From positions 1 to 64,000 of the forward strand of contig CAPAOL010000012.1 of assembly GCA_948579315.1 (NCBI GenBank): DNA of 64,000 bases, read 5' to 3'. Below the pieces are notes generated by a model that saw nothing but the letters and a program-made list of their open reading frames with translations, ran no database searches and had not been told where the DNA came from. The stretch comes from an uncultured Phocaeicola sp. (GTDB taxonomy: Bacteria; Bacteroidota; Bacteroidia; Bacteroidales; Bacteroidaceae). Below are positions 1 through 9,222 of this stretch, one piece after another. Position 1 is the stretch's first letter; each line of letters opens with the position of its first letter. A program made the position numbers and the translations under genes.

Positions 1-308
1 AAAGGTAGGAAGGAAAAGAGGGGGAAAAAACACGCACGAGGCCGAATGCTTACGGAAGCAACTGGATACATAACAAGGAAGATAAAGGATATGCTCCAAG
101 AAAAGACAGCTAAGTATTTCTTAAAATACAGGCATGACGGACGCACCTCTCATCTAACAGGTAGGAACAAAAATATGGGCTGGAAGTAACTGACAGGAAG
201 CTGAAGGTTCTCCTATCAGGATACTTCCCTATTTTACAAGCAGTTAGACCGGCTGAATGAACTGAAGAGACACTCCGGTTTTCATGTACCGAAGCCCCTT
301 TTCAATCA
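1..308. other. gene-free left edge
   Basis: No convincing coding region, RNA gene or repeat was seen in this stretch. It lies downstream of the leftward dihydrouridine synthase gene and may contain its 3' untranslated region or the edge of a neighbour outside the window. Confidence 0.4.
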
Positions 309-1226
309 TTACAGCTGGTTCACCGCCGTCAAATACTTATCCATCGTTGTAGCCTTCTTTATCGCTTTCTTTATCTTCCGGTCCGCATCGGGCAGCAGGT
401 ATTCCCAATAAGGCTTCATTTTACTCAGCAATTGCGCCTCTCCCTGTAAATGGGCTTCATAATATTGAAGAAGGCGTGCGTGAAGCGCCTTCACCTTTTC
501 ATGCAGCTCATCGGGAGAAAAAACGGTTCCGTTTGCATATTCCCAAGCCAAAGCAGGATTGGCCAGCAACCCGCGTCCCAGCATGACGCCCTCCAGGCGG
601 GGAAACTCCTCGTCCACCTTCCGGATATCTTCCACCGTCAGCAAGTCACCGTTATACACCAACGGATGGGCGCACTCCTCATAGAAAGCGGTGAACGCAG
701 CCAAGTCCACCTCTCCTTTGTACTGTTGCTTCCCGATACGAGGATGCAGAACGATCCGCCGCAAGGGGGCAGCGTTCAACAAAGGCAACAACGGCCGCCA
801 TTCATCCGCACACTCCCATCCCAATCTCATCTTGACGGAGAAACCCAGTTCCGGATAGTGCACCAGCTCTTTCAATAAAGCTTCCACCTCGGCCGGATAC
901 GGCAAAATGCCCGAACCCTTATGTTTCCCTGTCATCAGGGGAAAAGGACAACCCATATTGATATCCGCTTCCTTGTACCCTTTCTCTATAAACAAACCGG
1001 CCAGCCGTTCCAGTTCGGCAGGAGTGGAAGCGATAAGCTGGGGAATCAGCCGGGACACAGTATTGTTTTCAGAAGCGATCTCCCGTACATCCTTGTTACG
1101 GAACTCTCCTTTCTCCATCCGCACAAAGGGGGTATAATAAGCATCTATCCCACCAAAAACTTCCTGATGAAGATTTCTCCAGGGGGCTTCCGTAAAACCT
1201 TGCAAAGGGGCAGCGTACAGTTTCAT
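309..1226 (-). CDS. tRNA-dihydrouridine synthase
   Basis: A 305-residue flavoenzyme of the Dus family, which reduces specific uridines in the tRNA D-loop to dihydrouridine using FMN and NAD(P)H. The N-terminal PLQGFTEAPWR, the catalytic cysteine in INMGCPFP (Cys93) with the following GKHKGSGIL, the FSVKMRLGW strand, HPRIGKQQYKG and the FMN-phosphate motif GVMLGRGLL are all present in the order expected of a TIM-barrel Dus with a helical C-terminus. Length is normal for the smaller Dus proteins. Which uridine it modifies cannot be told from sequence alone; the family has several paralogues. It is divergent from the thioesterase gene at 1285 and stands alone. Confidence 0.93.
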   Translation of the reverse strand: MKLYAAPLQGFTEAPWRNLHQEVFGGIDAYYTPFVRMEKGEFRNKDVREIASENNTVSRLIPQLIASTPAELERLAGLFIEKGYKEADINMGCPFPLMTGKHKGSGILPYPAEVEALLKELVHYPELGFSVKMRLGWECADEWRPLLPLLNAAPLRRIVLHPRIGKQQYKGEVDLAAFTAFYEECAHPLVYNGDLLTVEDIRKVDEEFPRLEGVMLGRGLLANPALAWEYANGTVFSPDELHEKVKALHARLLQYYEAHLQGEAQLLSKMKPYWEYLLPDADRKIKKAIKKATTMDKYLTAVNQL

Positions 1227-1272
1227 TTGTTTCTTTTTTTAAGTTTATCTGCAAAGTAACACATTTTTCTTA

Positions 1273-1280
1273 TACCTTTG
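1273..1280 (+). promoter_or_regulatory. -7 promoter box of thioesterase/dprA
   Basis: TACCTTTG fits the Bacteroidetes -7 consensus TAnnTTTG. It ends only four bases before the ATG at 1285, so transcription would start at or next to the start codon. No good -33 TTG was found at 19-21 bases upstream. Confidence 0.5.
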
Positions 1281-1284
1281 CCTT

Positions 1285-1692
1285 ATGGAAAAGTATATTT
1301 ATGAACTGAAGATGAAGGTACGCGATTATGAATGCGACCTGCAGGGTATTGTGAACAATGCCAACTATCAACATTATCTGGAACATACGCGCCATGAGTT
1401 TCTCACATCGGTGGGCATCAGTTTCGCACGCTTGCACGAAGAAGGAGTGGACCCGGTAGTGGCGAGGCTCACCATGGCGTTCAAAACTCCGCTGCGCAGC
1501 GGTGACGAATTCGTGTCCAAGCTCTATCTGAAAAAAGAAGGTATTAAATATGTGTTCTATCAGGACATTTTCCGTCTGCCCGACATGAAAGTGACTGTCA
1601 AGGCCACTGTAGAATCAGTATGCGTGGTAAACGGCAGATTAGGGGACAGCGCTCTATTTGACGAGACTTTCGCCCCCTATCTGAGCGAATGA
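1285..1692 (+). CDS. acyl-CoA thioesterase (4HBT, YbgC/FadM-like)
   Basis: A 135-residue hot-dog-fold protein that probably hydrolyses acyl-CoA thioesters in the cytoplasm. The N-terminal half carries the 4HBT signature: DYECDLQGIVNNANY followed by HYLEHTRHEF, where the Asp18 region and the NNANY turn form the active site. Length is typical of the family. The start at 1285 is used because it gives a complete first strand, but Met10 (1312) is a serious alternative since a -7 box sits directly before 1285. Its last codons overlap the ATG of dprA (ATGA at 1689), so the two are translationally coupled. The acyl substrate cannot be inferred. Confidence 0.88.
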   Translation: MEKYIYELKMKVRDYECDLQGIVNNANYQHYLEHTRHEFLTSVGISFARLHEEGVDPVVARLTMAFKTPLRSGDEFVSKLYLKKEGIKYVFYQDIFRLPDMKVTVKATVESVCVVNGRLGDSALFDETFAPYLSE

Positions 1693-2804
1693 CACAAGAC
1701 GAACAAATTTGCAGCCTGGCCCTGACCCGGATACCGGGATTGGGACCGACAGGCGCATTCAGACTGGTGAGCAGTCTGGGAAGCGCCACCCGTGTTTTCG
1801 AACACCGCAAAGAGCTGTCACAACTGGTCCCCGGAGTAAGCGAAAAGATCATTACTGCGTTGAATAACTCCGAAGCTTTCCGGCGTGCAGAGCAGGAACT
1901 TACTTTCTGTGAGAAAAATCATATCCGCTGCCTCACCTTAAATGATGAAGGTTATCCCGGCCGTTTGCGTGAATGTGATGATGCTCCGCTAGCTTTATTT
2001 TACCGGGGAAATGCCGATCTGAATGCACTGCATGTCATCAATATGGTAGGAACCCGTCATGCCACCCCCTACGGACAGGATATCTGCACCCGTTTCCTTG
2101 CCGACTTGTCGGTATTGTGCCCAAACGCCTTGATAGTGAGCGGGCTGGCTTATGGCATTGATATCCATGCGCATCGCGCCGCCCTGCAGAATCATTTCAA
2201 GACCATAGGCGTGCTGGCACACGGACTGGACCGTATTTATCCTGCCGAACATCGGAAGACAGCCGTCAGCATGTTGGAACAGGGAGGTTTGCTGACCGAA
2301 TTTACAAGCGGAACCAATCCCGACAGGCAGAATTTCGTGAAACGAAACCGCATTGTGGCAGGTATGAGTGACGCCACCGTCGTTATCGAATCCGCCGCCA
2401 AAGGGGGAGCCCTCATCACCGCCGAACTGGCGGAAAGTTATCACCGGGACTGTTTTGCCTTTCCGGGACGATGCAACGACGAATATTCCATAGGCTGCAA
2501 CAATCTGATAAGAAAAAACCAGGCAGTGCTTATCACATCGGCCGAAGATTTAGTGAAGGCCATGGGATGGGAAAGCAGCCCCAAAACCGAGAAAACAGTA
2601 CAACGGGAATTGTTCCCTGATTTAAGCGAGGAAGAGGAACGAATAGTAAAACGACTCGGCAAAATGTCGGAAGGATTACAAATCAACACATTGGTGATAG
2701 ACACCAACATACCTGTAAACCGAATGAGTGCATTATTGTTTGAATTAGAAATGAAAGGGGTGATACGAGCACTGGCAGGAGGAGTGTACCGGTTAATAAT
2801 GTAA
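1689..2804 (+). CDS. dprA: DNA-processing protein DprA
   Basis: A 371-residue DprA/Smf protein, which binds single-stranded DNA and loads RecA during uptake or recombination of incoming DNA. An N-terminal helix-hairpin-helix region (LTRIPGLGPTGAFRL) precedes a Rossmann-like core with GTRHATPYG, VSGLAYGIDIHAHRAAL and the signature stretch FVKRNRIVAGMSDATVVIES plus GGALITAELA. The C-terminal 60 residues resemble the winged-helix DprA domain. It overlaps the thioesterase gene by four bases (ATGA) and ends in a long imperfect palindrome shared with the convergent fucosidase gene. Confidence 0.95.
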   Translation: MTQDEQICSLALTRIPGLGPTGAFRLVSSLGSATRVFEHRKELSQLVPGVSEKIITALNNSEAFRRAEQELTFCEKNHIRCLTLNDEGYPGRLRECDDAPLALFYRGNADLNALHVINMVGTRHATPYGQDICTRFLADLSVLCPNALIVSGLAYGIDIHAHRAALQNHFKTIGVLAHGLDRIYPAEHRKTAVSMLEQGGLLTEFTSGTNPDRQNFVKRNRIVAGMSDATVVIESAAKGGALITAELAESYHRDCFAFPGRCNDEYSIGCNNLIRKNQAVLITSAEDLVKAMGWESSPKTEKTVQRELFPDLSEEEERIVKRLGKMSEGLQINTLVIDTNIPVNRMSALLFELEMKGVIRALAGGVYRLIM

Positions 2805-2886
2805 CCATGTATCAAGATACTCATATACCCATTGACATACGGTAGCTGTACCGTGAACGGGTACATGAGTATATTGATGCATGGTT
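2803..2886. repeat. 84-bp imperfect palindrome between dprA and the fucosidase gene
   Basis: The left arm beginning AACCATGTATCAAGATACTC and the right arm ending GAGTATATTGATGCATGGTT are reverse complements with a few mismatches. In the centre ACGGTA (2839-2844) and TACCGT (2849-2854) form a separate perfect 6-bp stem around GCTG. It overlaps the stop codon of dprA and abuts the stop codon of the convergent gene. There is no T-tract, so it is not a textbook intrinsic terminator. Confidence 0.7.
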
Positions 2887-4768
2887 ATTGCACTCCTAGT
2901 TCGGCAAAGCCCATCGGTCCGTCATTTTCCACCATCCGCACTGCTTTCAACAGCACATATCTGGCTGTTACCGGACTGAAGTAGACCGATTGGAGAATCG
3001 GATTGTTCTTGATGTTCGAGAATTCCCCGCTGCTCACCACCTGGTTCACCGCACCGGCTTCCGTGCCGACTGAAATCTCATAGGCAGCTATCAGTCCTTT
3101 GTTATACTCGCTCTGGTCGGGTAAATAATGGAAAGAAGAAACAGTCTGTTCCGTACCTAAATCCACCAGAAGCGTATTGCCATCCACAAAGCAAGTAGTG
3201 GCGGCATCTTTATCCGCACATTTTCCGGCTTCCGCTTCATCTACCTTCGGCAATGTAAACGGATATGTTTTCAGTTCCTCCGCTTTTGCTGTAAACACAT
3301 CAAGGGTTTCTCCTGCATAATAAGCCTCTATATTATTGATACACAGGCAGGCGCGTGATTTCTCAAAGTTCACGCGAAGTTTGTCCGTAGTGACAGTCTC
3401 AAAACGAAGCAAACGTTTATAACCGATTGTAGTAGTCTCTTCATTCAGTTTCACAGGCAGCCACTCCCCTTCCTTATTATATTCCACCACAAAGGACTGT
3501 ACACGCTGTCCCAACGGAATGTATTCCTGCAACAGCATACGGTTTACCTTCTGCGGGGCCGGCCATTCAAACTCGATAACAGCCGATGTGACGCTATCCT
3601 CCGTAGCCCAATATGTATCATACTCTCCATCCGTCACCGCCTTTGCCGTATATTTTCCACCCCGTTCATTGGAAACTACCGGAAGAACACCTTTCAACAG
3701 ATTGTTTGCCAACTGTTTCTGTACATTCTTATAAAAATCAACAGCATTCGCCGAATCTGTAGGGTGAATCAATCCATCCCGGTTTACGGGGAAATTAAGC
3801 AATAAAGTCGCATTATGCCCCACACTGCGGTAATAAAGGTCTGTCAATTGCTCCACCGTCTTCACCCGGTCGTCCTCCTCCGGATGATAAAACCAGCCCG
3901 GACGGATAGACACATCACACTCGGCAGCCGTCCACTGATTGCCGTCCGCATGACCGTATTGCAGTTCCCTATACTTAGGATATCCCGGATAAACCTCTCC
4001 GGCACGCAAGAAAGACCAGTTTGTCGCTCCGGCAAATCCATTCTCGTTACCTACCCAGCGGCATCCGGGACCGCCATCCGAGAATACAACAGCCTGCGGC
4101 TGAAACTTGTCAATCATTTCATAGGCACGCGCATAGTCATAGTAAGTCTTCCGGTCTATGGTACGGGAATCTTTTGCTCCGCCATACCAGCCATCACCGC
4201 CATTGGCCCCGTCAAACCAGATTTCAAACACCGGGCCATAATTGGTCAGCAACTCGTACAACTGTCGATAGAAATAATCCACATATTCCGGAGTTCCATA
4301 ATTGGCCTGATGCCTGTCCCACGGTGAGAGATAGACAGCGAATTTTATACCATACTTCTTGCAAGCTTCCGAAAGATCACGCACTATATCCCCTTTTCCG
4401 TCTTTATAAGGCGTGTTACGGATACAGTATTCGGTCAGCCCCGTAGGCCACAGGCAAAATCCGTCATGATGTTTTGCCGTAAGGATAACTCCTTTCATCC
4501 CTGCCGCCACAAAGGTTTTCACCCATTGTTCGCAGTCCAGTTTGACAGGATTGAATGTAGCAGGATCGGAATCTCCATATCCCCATTCACGATCATTGAA
4601 CGTGTTCAGTCCGAAATGTACGAAAGCGTATGTCTCCATTTTCTGCCAATCCACCTGTTTCTTTTCAGGAATGGGGAAAACAGGTTCAGGAGCATTCACA
4701 GCCGGAGCGCAGGCATTCAGTAATGCAACAGCAGCTCCCAAGCATAAAAGGTTTGCGTGTCTTTTCAT
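2885..4768 (-). CDS. alpha-L-fucosidase, GH29, lipoprotein
   Basis: A 627-residue exported glycosidase that should release alpha-linked L-fucose from host glycans or other fucosylated sugars. The N-terminus is a lipoprotein signal with the modified cysteine at Cys20 (LLNAC). The GH29 catalytic barrel follows (KMETYAFVHFGLNTF, VILTAKHHDGFCLWPT, VYLSPWDRH), with the expected nucleophile in FEIWFDGANGG (Asp186). The C-terminal third contains a discoidin-like F5/8 type C carbohydrate-binding region (about 370-480) and another beta-rich segment. It is a single gene with its own promoter; no SusC/SusD partner is adjacent. Linkage preference is not predictable here. Confidence 0.93.
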   Translation of the reverse strand: MKRHANLLCLGAAVALLNACAPAVNAPEPVFPIPEKKQVDWQKMETYAFVHFGLNTFNDREWGYGDSDPATFNPVKLDCEQWVKTFVAAGMKGVILTAKHHDGFCLWPTGLTEYCIRNTPYKDGKGDIVRDLSEACKKYGIKFAVYLSPWDRHQANYGTPEYVDYFYRQLYELLTNYGPVFEIWFDGANGGDGWYGGAKDSRTIDRKTYYDYARAYEMIDKFQPQAVVFSDGGPGCRWVGNENGFAGATNWSFLRAGEVYPGYPKYRELQYGHADGNQWTAAECDVSIRPGWFYHPEEDDRVKTVEQLTDLYYRSVGHNATLLLNFPVNRDGLIHPTDSANAVDFYKNVQKQLANNLLKGVLPVVSNERGGKYTAKAVTDGEYDTYWATEDSVTSAVIEFEWPAPQKVNRMLLQEYIPLGQRVQSFVVEYNKEGEWLPVKLNEETTTIGYKRLLRFETVTTDKLRVNFEKSRACLCINNIEAYYAGETLDVFTAKAEELKTYPFTLPKVDEAEAGKCADKDAATTCFVDGNTLLVDLGTEQTVSSFHYLPDQSEYNKGLIAAYEISVGTEAGAVNQVVSSGEFSNIKNNPILQSVYFSPVTARYVLLKAVRMVENDGPMGFAELGVQ

Positions 4769-4795
4769 TTAGATTGTCAATTAATTACATTGACA

Positions 4796-4803
4796 CAAAG
4801 ATA
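4796..4803 (-). promoter_or_regulatory. -7 promoter box of the fucosidase gene
   Basis: On the minus strand this reads TATCTTTG, an exact match to TAnnTTTG, 28 bases upstream of the ATG at 4768. Confidence 0.6.
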
Positions 4804-5333
4804 ACATAAAATCCGATGGATGAAAACAAGAAGCTGAATATTTTAAAAGACAGGAAACTTGACAGGCAGGAAAAGAACAAAAGCGAAGGGCTTAAAAAAG
4901 GAAAAGGAGCAACGCTTTGCTCCAACCTTTGTTAACCTTAAATCTAATACTATGAAAAAAATCACATGACAAATGTACAACTTACACTCATTTTCTCCAA
5001 ATATTTAGTTCAATTTCGCTTTTCATTTAGTATTATTTCACAAATACAACCGTTTTCGCACACAACATTACAATTAGATTGAAAAACACGGATTAAAAAA
5101 GGAATATGAAACATTGCCCTATCCATATGATAAGACCGTTCATTTCTGTCCATTGGAAAGTAAAAAGCAAAAAGAAAGTATTCCTCTGATTATTCACTCC
5201 AAATAAAAGTAAGCTCCCCTGCCCTTCTCATTATCCGGCTGCCCAAACTTGCAAATTCTGTCCAATCGCTTCACTAACCCTTTCACGTCCGAAAATAGAA
5301 CATTTAATACGTTTTTTTTCAGATTTTATCACC

Positions 5334-5341
5334 TATATTTG
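5334..5341 (+). promoter_or_regulatory. -7 promoter box of the fimbria-like locus
   Basis: TATATTTG matches TAnnTTTG and lies 21 bases before the ATG at 5363. No clear -33 element was found, which would be compatible with regulated expression. Confidence 0.55.
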
Positions 5342-5362
5342 CTCCACACATAATGGTAATCC

Positions 5363-6730
5363 ATGGAAAAACGCACTACTATATTCAGCATATTTGTGTT
5401 TTTGTGCCTACTGACCAATAGCACTTATGCCCGGACGACAGAGTACGAAAATCCAAGAGATACCATATTGGACATGATGCTCTATTTTGACCTGAAGGCC
5501 CGACAGGCGGACAAGGATTACCAAGGAAACGGTAAAACGCTGGCAACATTGGATTCCCTGCTTGCCCATCCTGCCCGCAGCAGACATCTTTATTCCATTA
5601 TTCTGGTTTCACCGGATTCATATAACGGAAAAAAAGAACCGGACATAGCGCCGGGCCTAAAAAGAAGCGAGGAAGTAAAAGCGTTCTTATGTCGGAAATA
5701 TCCGCAAGTCAATGCCGCCCAAATCTGTATCCGTACAGGAGAAGAATACGGGGATGCCTTACGGAAACTGATAACGGACGACAGGCTGGTCCCCGACCGG
5801 GAGGATGTATTGGCATTGATAGATTATCACCATGACAATCCTGTAAAAATGCAAGATTTCTTGCAACATCTGGATGCCGGCATACCTTATCAATATATTT
5901 CCAACCGGCTGCTACCGGAGCTCAGACGGACAAAAATAAGAGTCTGCCTGTCTTATCCGGAAGAAAAGGAAGGAAAAAACTCCTCCACGGAACAGGCGGC
6001 CATGATAGAAGAAACTGAATTCATTCCGATTGACAGGGAAACGACCATTGCGCCAATGGCGGTGCAAGCACTCCCACAAAAGGAAAGGAGACAAGTAATA
6101 ACAGAAACAGAAAAAACAGTAACAAAGGCAGAAAAGGAAAAAGAGACAAAAGCAAAACGGGGAAAAAAGCCCAAAGAAAAGGCAGCAAGAAGAGACAAGA
6201 CAGCCGGCAACACAGTGCTTGCACTGAAAAATAATTTATTGTACGACCTGGCACTGGCGCCTAATATAGAAATAGAAATTCCTGTAGGAAAGCGGTGGTC
6301 AGTGAACCTGGAATATAAAAGCCCCTGGTGGTCCAACAGTAGCAAAGAAATCTGCTACCAGCTGATTTCGGGAGGAATAGAAAGCCGCTACTGGCTGGGC
6401 AACCGTGAACTGCATCACCGGTTGAACGGACATTTCTTTGGATTGTATGCCGAAGGAGGTATCTACGACTTTCAGTTTAAAGGAGACGGCTACCAAGGTA
6501 AATATTACGGTGCGGCAGGATTCACTTATGGATATTCCACTTCAGTGTCACGGCATCTGGCATTGGAATTCAGCCTGGGCATAGGCTACCTGACCACGGA
6601 ATATCAAAAGTACACTCCCTATGAAGGGTCACTAGTTTGGATGAGTAGCGGGAATTACACCTTTATAGGCCCTACGAAAGCAAAAATTTCGTTGGTATGG
6701 GTGATAACAAAGAAGAGAGGAAGAAAATGA
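5363..6730 (+). CDS. DUF3575 outer-membrane protein of a fimbria-like locus
   Basis: A 455-residue exported protein. A signal peptide is followed by an alpha/beta region (about 40-190) that looks like the OmpA-related N-terminal part of DUF3575 proteins. A very lysine/glutamate-rich linker follows (about 230-280, with KEKETKAKRGKKPKEKAARR), then a C-terminal beta-rich DUF3575 domain starting NTVLALKNNLLYDLALAPN with the GKRWSVNLEYKSPWW hallmark and alternating aromatic strands consistent with a small outer-membrane barrel. Such proteins sit at the head of fimbrillin loci in Bacteroidales, and here it is coupled to the DUF5119 gene by an ATGA overlap. An anchoring or assembly role is inferred, not shown. 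Confidence 0.8.
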   Translation: MEKRTTIFSIFVFLCLLTNSTYARTTEYENPRDTILDMMLYFDLKARQADKDYQGNGKTLATLDSLLAHPARSRHLYSIILVSPDSYNGKKEPDIAPGLKRSEEVKAFLCRKYPQVNAAQICIRTGEEYGDALRKLITDDRLVPDREDVLALIDYHHDNPVKMQDFLQHLDAGIPYQYISNRLLPELRRTKIRVCLSYPEEKEGKNSSTEQAAMIEETEFIPIDRETTIAPMAVQALPQKERRQVITETEKTVTKAEKEKETKAKRGKKPKEKAARRDKTAGNTVLALKNNLLYDLALAPNIEIEIPVGKRWSVNLEYKSPWWSNSSKEICYQLISGGIESRYWLGNRELHHRLNGHFFGLYAEGGIYDFQFKGDGYQGKYYGAAGFTYGYSTSVSRHLALEFSLGIGYLTTEYQKYTPYEGSLVWMSSGNYTFIGPTKAKISLVWVITKKRGRK

Positions 6731-7692
6731 AAAAGACAAGGTACGTAGCTCTTGTACTTTTATCTTCACTATTGACTTTAGTGGGATGCAGCCGACGCGA
6801 GATTCTGGACGATTATCCCGTAACAGGAATAAATATCCGTTTGGATTGGGAAGGAGTAACCGGCCGTCTGCCGGAAGGAATCCGGGTTATTTTCTATCCC
6901 AAGGACGCCCAAGGAAGAAAGATTGATACTTACTTGCCGGCAAAAGGCGGAGAAATGAAAGTGCCCCCGGGGCATTACTTGGCAGTGATTTACAATTATG
7001 ACACCGAAGTAGTGCAAGTAAAAGGCGAAGACAGTTACGAAACGATAATGGCGTGTACAGGAAACTGCACGGGATTGGGCAACAGCGAAACAGAAAACAT
7101 GGTATGGGGACCGGATAATTTTTATGTGGCAACCCTGGACGATGTAGAGATAGGAAAAGGAGAAGAGTTACCGACACTAGAGGTAAGACCAAAATCTGTG
7201 GTAACCACTTACATCTTTTCAATAAAGACAGAGGGGCTGAAAAATGTCTCATCGATCATTGGCAGTGTTTCCGGAATGGCTGAATGTTACCATTTAGGTA
7301 AAGGAGCCGGCTTATGCCGCTTCGCTCCCATTTATTGTGAAACCGGTAAAGGGAATGGGGTTATAAAAGGGAGTTTCACCTGTTTCGGACATCCCGAACT
7401 GACGCAGGCAAGAGCTGATATCACTCAGTTTCTGAATCTGATCATAGTAAGGGTGGATGGTTCCAGACAAGAAGCGAAAGTGGAAATAACGGAAGCGGTA
7501 AAACCTCCTGAAGACGAGCCGGGAGAAGGTGATGAAAAACCTCAAGAGTCCGAGATAGAGATTGAGCTTCCAGATGACGAGAAAATTGTAGTGGATGATG
7601 TAGAGGTTCCTCCAGATGAAAGTGGCGGTGGATTTGATGGGAGCGTTAGTGACTGGGACGATGAAACGAATGTGGAATTACCGGTTGGTTAA
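6727..7692 (+). CDS. DUF5119 lipoprotein of a fimbria-like locus
   Basis: A lipoprotein of 321 residues from the ATG at 6727, which overlaps the upstream stop as ATGA; an earlier in-frame ATG at 6697 lies inside the upstream gene and would put charged residues before the signal peptide. The lipobox is LLTLVGC. The body resembles the DUF5119 family, beta-sandwich proteins encoded with fimbrillins (VTGINIRLDWEGVTG, PPGHYLAVIYNYDTE). The last 70 residues are strikingly acidic and proline-rich (PPEDEPGEGDEKP, then ELPDDEKIVVDDVEVPPDE), probably a flexible surface tail. A minor or accessory fimbrial subunit is the likely role; this rests on neighbours. Confidence 0.8.
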   Translation: MKKTRYVALVLLSSLLTLVGCSRREILDDYPVTGINIRLDWEGVTGRLPEGIRVIFYPKDAQGRKIDTYLPAKGGEMKVPPGHYLAVIYNYDTEVVQVKGEDSYETIMACTGNCTGLGNSETENMVWGPDNFYVATLDDVEIGKGEELPTLEVRPKSVVTTYIFSIKTEGLKNVSSIIGSVSGMAECYHLGKGAGLCRFAPIYCETGKGNGVIKGSFTCFGHPELTQARADITQFLNLIIVRVDGSRQEAKVEITEAVKPPEDEPGEGDEKPQESEIEIELPDDEKIVVDDVEVPPDESGGGFDGSVSDWDDETNVELPVG

Positions 7693-7740
7693 GATATAAA
7701 ATAAAGAGTCATAGAATTATTAACTTAAAACACACAGAAT

Positions 7741-8724
7741 ATGAAGAAGATTTTATTTGCAGCTTTAGCTGCACTGGCAATCACAAGTTGCTCACAGAAT
7801 GAAGAAATTGAAGCTCCGACACAAAAAACGGAAATTAATTTCCGAAGCGTAGTTGGGAAGTCATCCAGAGCTGCAGAAGCTACAACTGAAAACTTGGAAT
7901 CCCAAGGTTTCATACTTTACGCCTATAATACTAAAACAATTACAATGGACAAAGTAACAGCAGGTAGCTTAACAACAACATTTATTAATGGGAAAAAAGC
8001 AACTTGTACTAACTCTAACTGGTCCGTAGCAGATGGTCCATATTATTGGCCAATAGCCGAAAATTTACAATTTTTTGCTTACTCACCTGAAGCCGGCGGT
8101 ATTACAAATTATGCCACAACCGGTACTTACCCGAGTTTCACGTATACTCTTCAGACGATACAGACAGATTTACTAGCCGCCTGTGTAACAGATAAAGCAA
8201 AAACCAATAGTGCAACCTCTGTTGGAAGTGTAGATTTAACATTCAATCATATTTTAACTCAGATTAATTTCAAGCTCCAAGGTAAAGACACAGGATTCAA
8301 ATACAATGTTACATCTATAAAATTATCAGGAGTTGCAAATAGCGGTACTTATACTTATAACGCAGATAAAGGTGCATGGAGCGCTCAAACTGGCAATGAA
8401 GAATATACATATAATGCTACCTACTCTGAAATTGACGGTACAGCAACAAGCGAAATTGCGACAAGCAGTAATGCATTAATGTTAATCCCTCAGAATGATC
8501 TATCGTCAGTCAAGATTACTGTTACTTATTCCACGACTAATGATAATGGCAAAGTATTTGAAGGAACAAAAGAAGCCACATTAACCGGAACATGGGATAT
8601 AGGCAAAAAAATACTTTATACGTTAACATTACCTGCCGGTGCTGAAGAATTAACATTTACAGCCCAAGCGGATGGGTGGACAAATGAAGATCCCCAACCT
8701 AGCCCAATTGAGCCCAATAAATAA
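7741..8724 (+). CDS. fimbrillin family lipoprotein
   Basis: A 327-residue lipoprotein (lipobox ALAITSC) of the Mfa-like fimbrillin family, which polymerises into surface fibres in Bacteroidales. Typical features are the early QKTEINFRSVVGKSSRA, the segment GPYYWPIAENLQFFAYSPE, the DLTFNHILTQINFKLQG strand shared by fimbrillins, and the late ALMLIPQNDL. It is rich in Thr, Ser and Asn and its codons are more AT-rich than those of the two genes before it. It is the third gene of the locus, 48 bases after the DUF5119 gene, and ends at a strong terminator. It could be the main or tip subunit. Confidence 0.86.
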   Translation: MKKILFAALAALAITSCSQNEEIEAPTQKTEINFRSVVGKSSRAAEATTENLESQGFILYAYNTKTITMDKVTAGSLTTTFINGKKATCTNSNWSVADGPYYWPIAENLQFFAYSPEAGGITNYATTGTYPSFTYTLQTIQTDLLAACVTDKAKTNSATSVGSVDLTFNHILTQINFKLQGKDTGFKYNVTSIKLSGVANSGTYTYNADKGAWSAQTGNEEYTYNATYSEIDGTATSEIATSSNALMLIPQNDLSSVKITVTYSTTNDNGKVFEGTKEATLTGTWDIGKKILYTLTLPAGAEELTFTAQADGWTNEDPQPSPIEPNK

Positions 8725-8780
8725 ATCACATCCATTTGTCAGGCCAATTATAATTTCCTGATAAGAACATAACAATTTCC

Positions 8781-8845
8781 TGCTCCGCAATGAAACACCG
8801 TATCATCCCCACCATGATTTGCGATTTCATTTGCGGAGCATTTTT
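8781..8845 (+). terminator. terminator of the fimbria-like operon
   Basis: TGCTCCGCA (8781-8789) pairs with TGCGGAGCA (8832-8840), extended inward by ATGAAA/TTTCAT, and is followed by five Ts. Confidence 0.75.
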
Positions 8846-9149
8846 ACCTGTTGTCAATCAACCGTCCTCAAAAAGTATATGCGATAGTTATGCAGCTCGC
8901 CAATGATACCGGAGAAATTGGAGGATGATACTACACATTCCATAATCTATGCTGTTTTAGCCGGTATACCTCCCCATGGATACACACAAAGATACTTTCT
9001 TTCTGCTACTTTCCCAACAATTGTAACTTCTTTGTGTTTGGCCACACAAATTTAGCCCTCTATGCTCACGCCCACAGGCTATCGTTTTCCGTAACGGCAG
9101 AAGACAAACAAGTGGAAACAGGATTCTTCGGTCTTTTTCCTGAAACTTA

Positions 9150-9180
9150 TTGCAAATTATCCATATTTGACCTACATTTG
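9150..9180 (+). promoter_or_regulatory. promoter of the AraC-type regulator
   Basis: A -33 TTG (9150-9152) and a -7 TACATTTG (9173-9180) are separated by 20 bases, a full Bacteroidetes housekeeping promoter. The ATG is at 9223. Confidence 0.7.
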
Positions 9181-9222
9181 TCAAATCAACCAAAAGAACA
9201 CAAGCGTTTCTAACATCTATAT

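Larger units (their letters stand above)
4769..5362. other. divergent intergenic region, fucosidase / fimbria-like locus
   Basis: About 590 bases without a supported gene. It holds the fucosidase promoter at its left end and the promoter of the DUF3575 gene at its right end. The middle is AT-rich with no clear repeat or RNA structure. Confidence 0.5.
8725..9222. other. intergenic region, fimbrillin / AraC regulator
   Basis: Nearly 500 bases with no supported gene. It contains the operon terminator at 8781-8845 and the promoter at 9150-9180. Nothing else was recognised between them. Confidence 0.5.
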
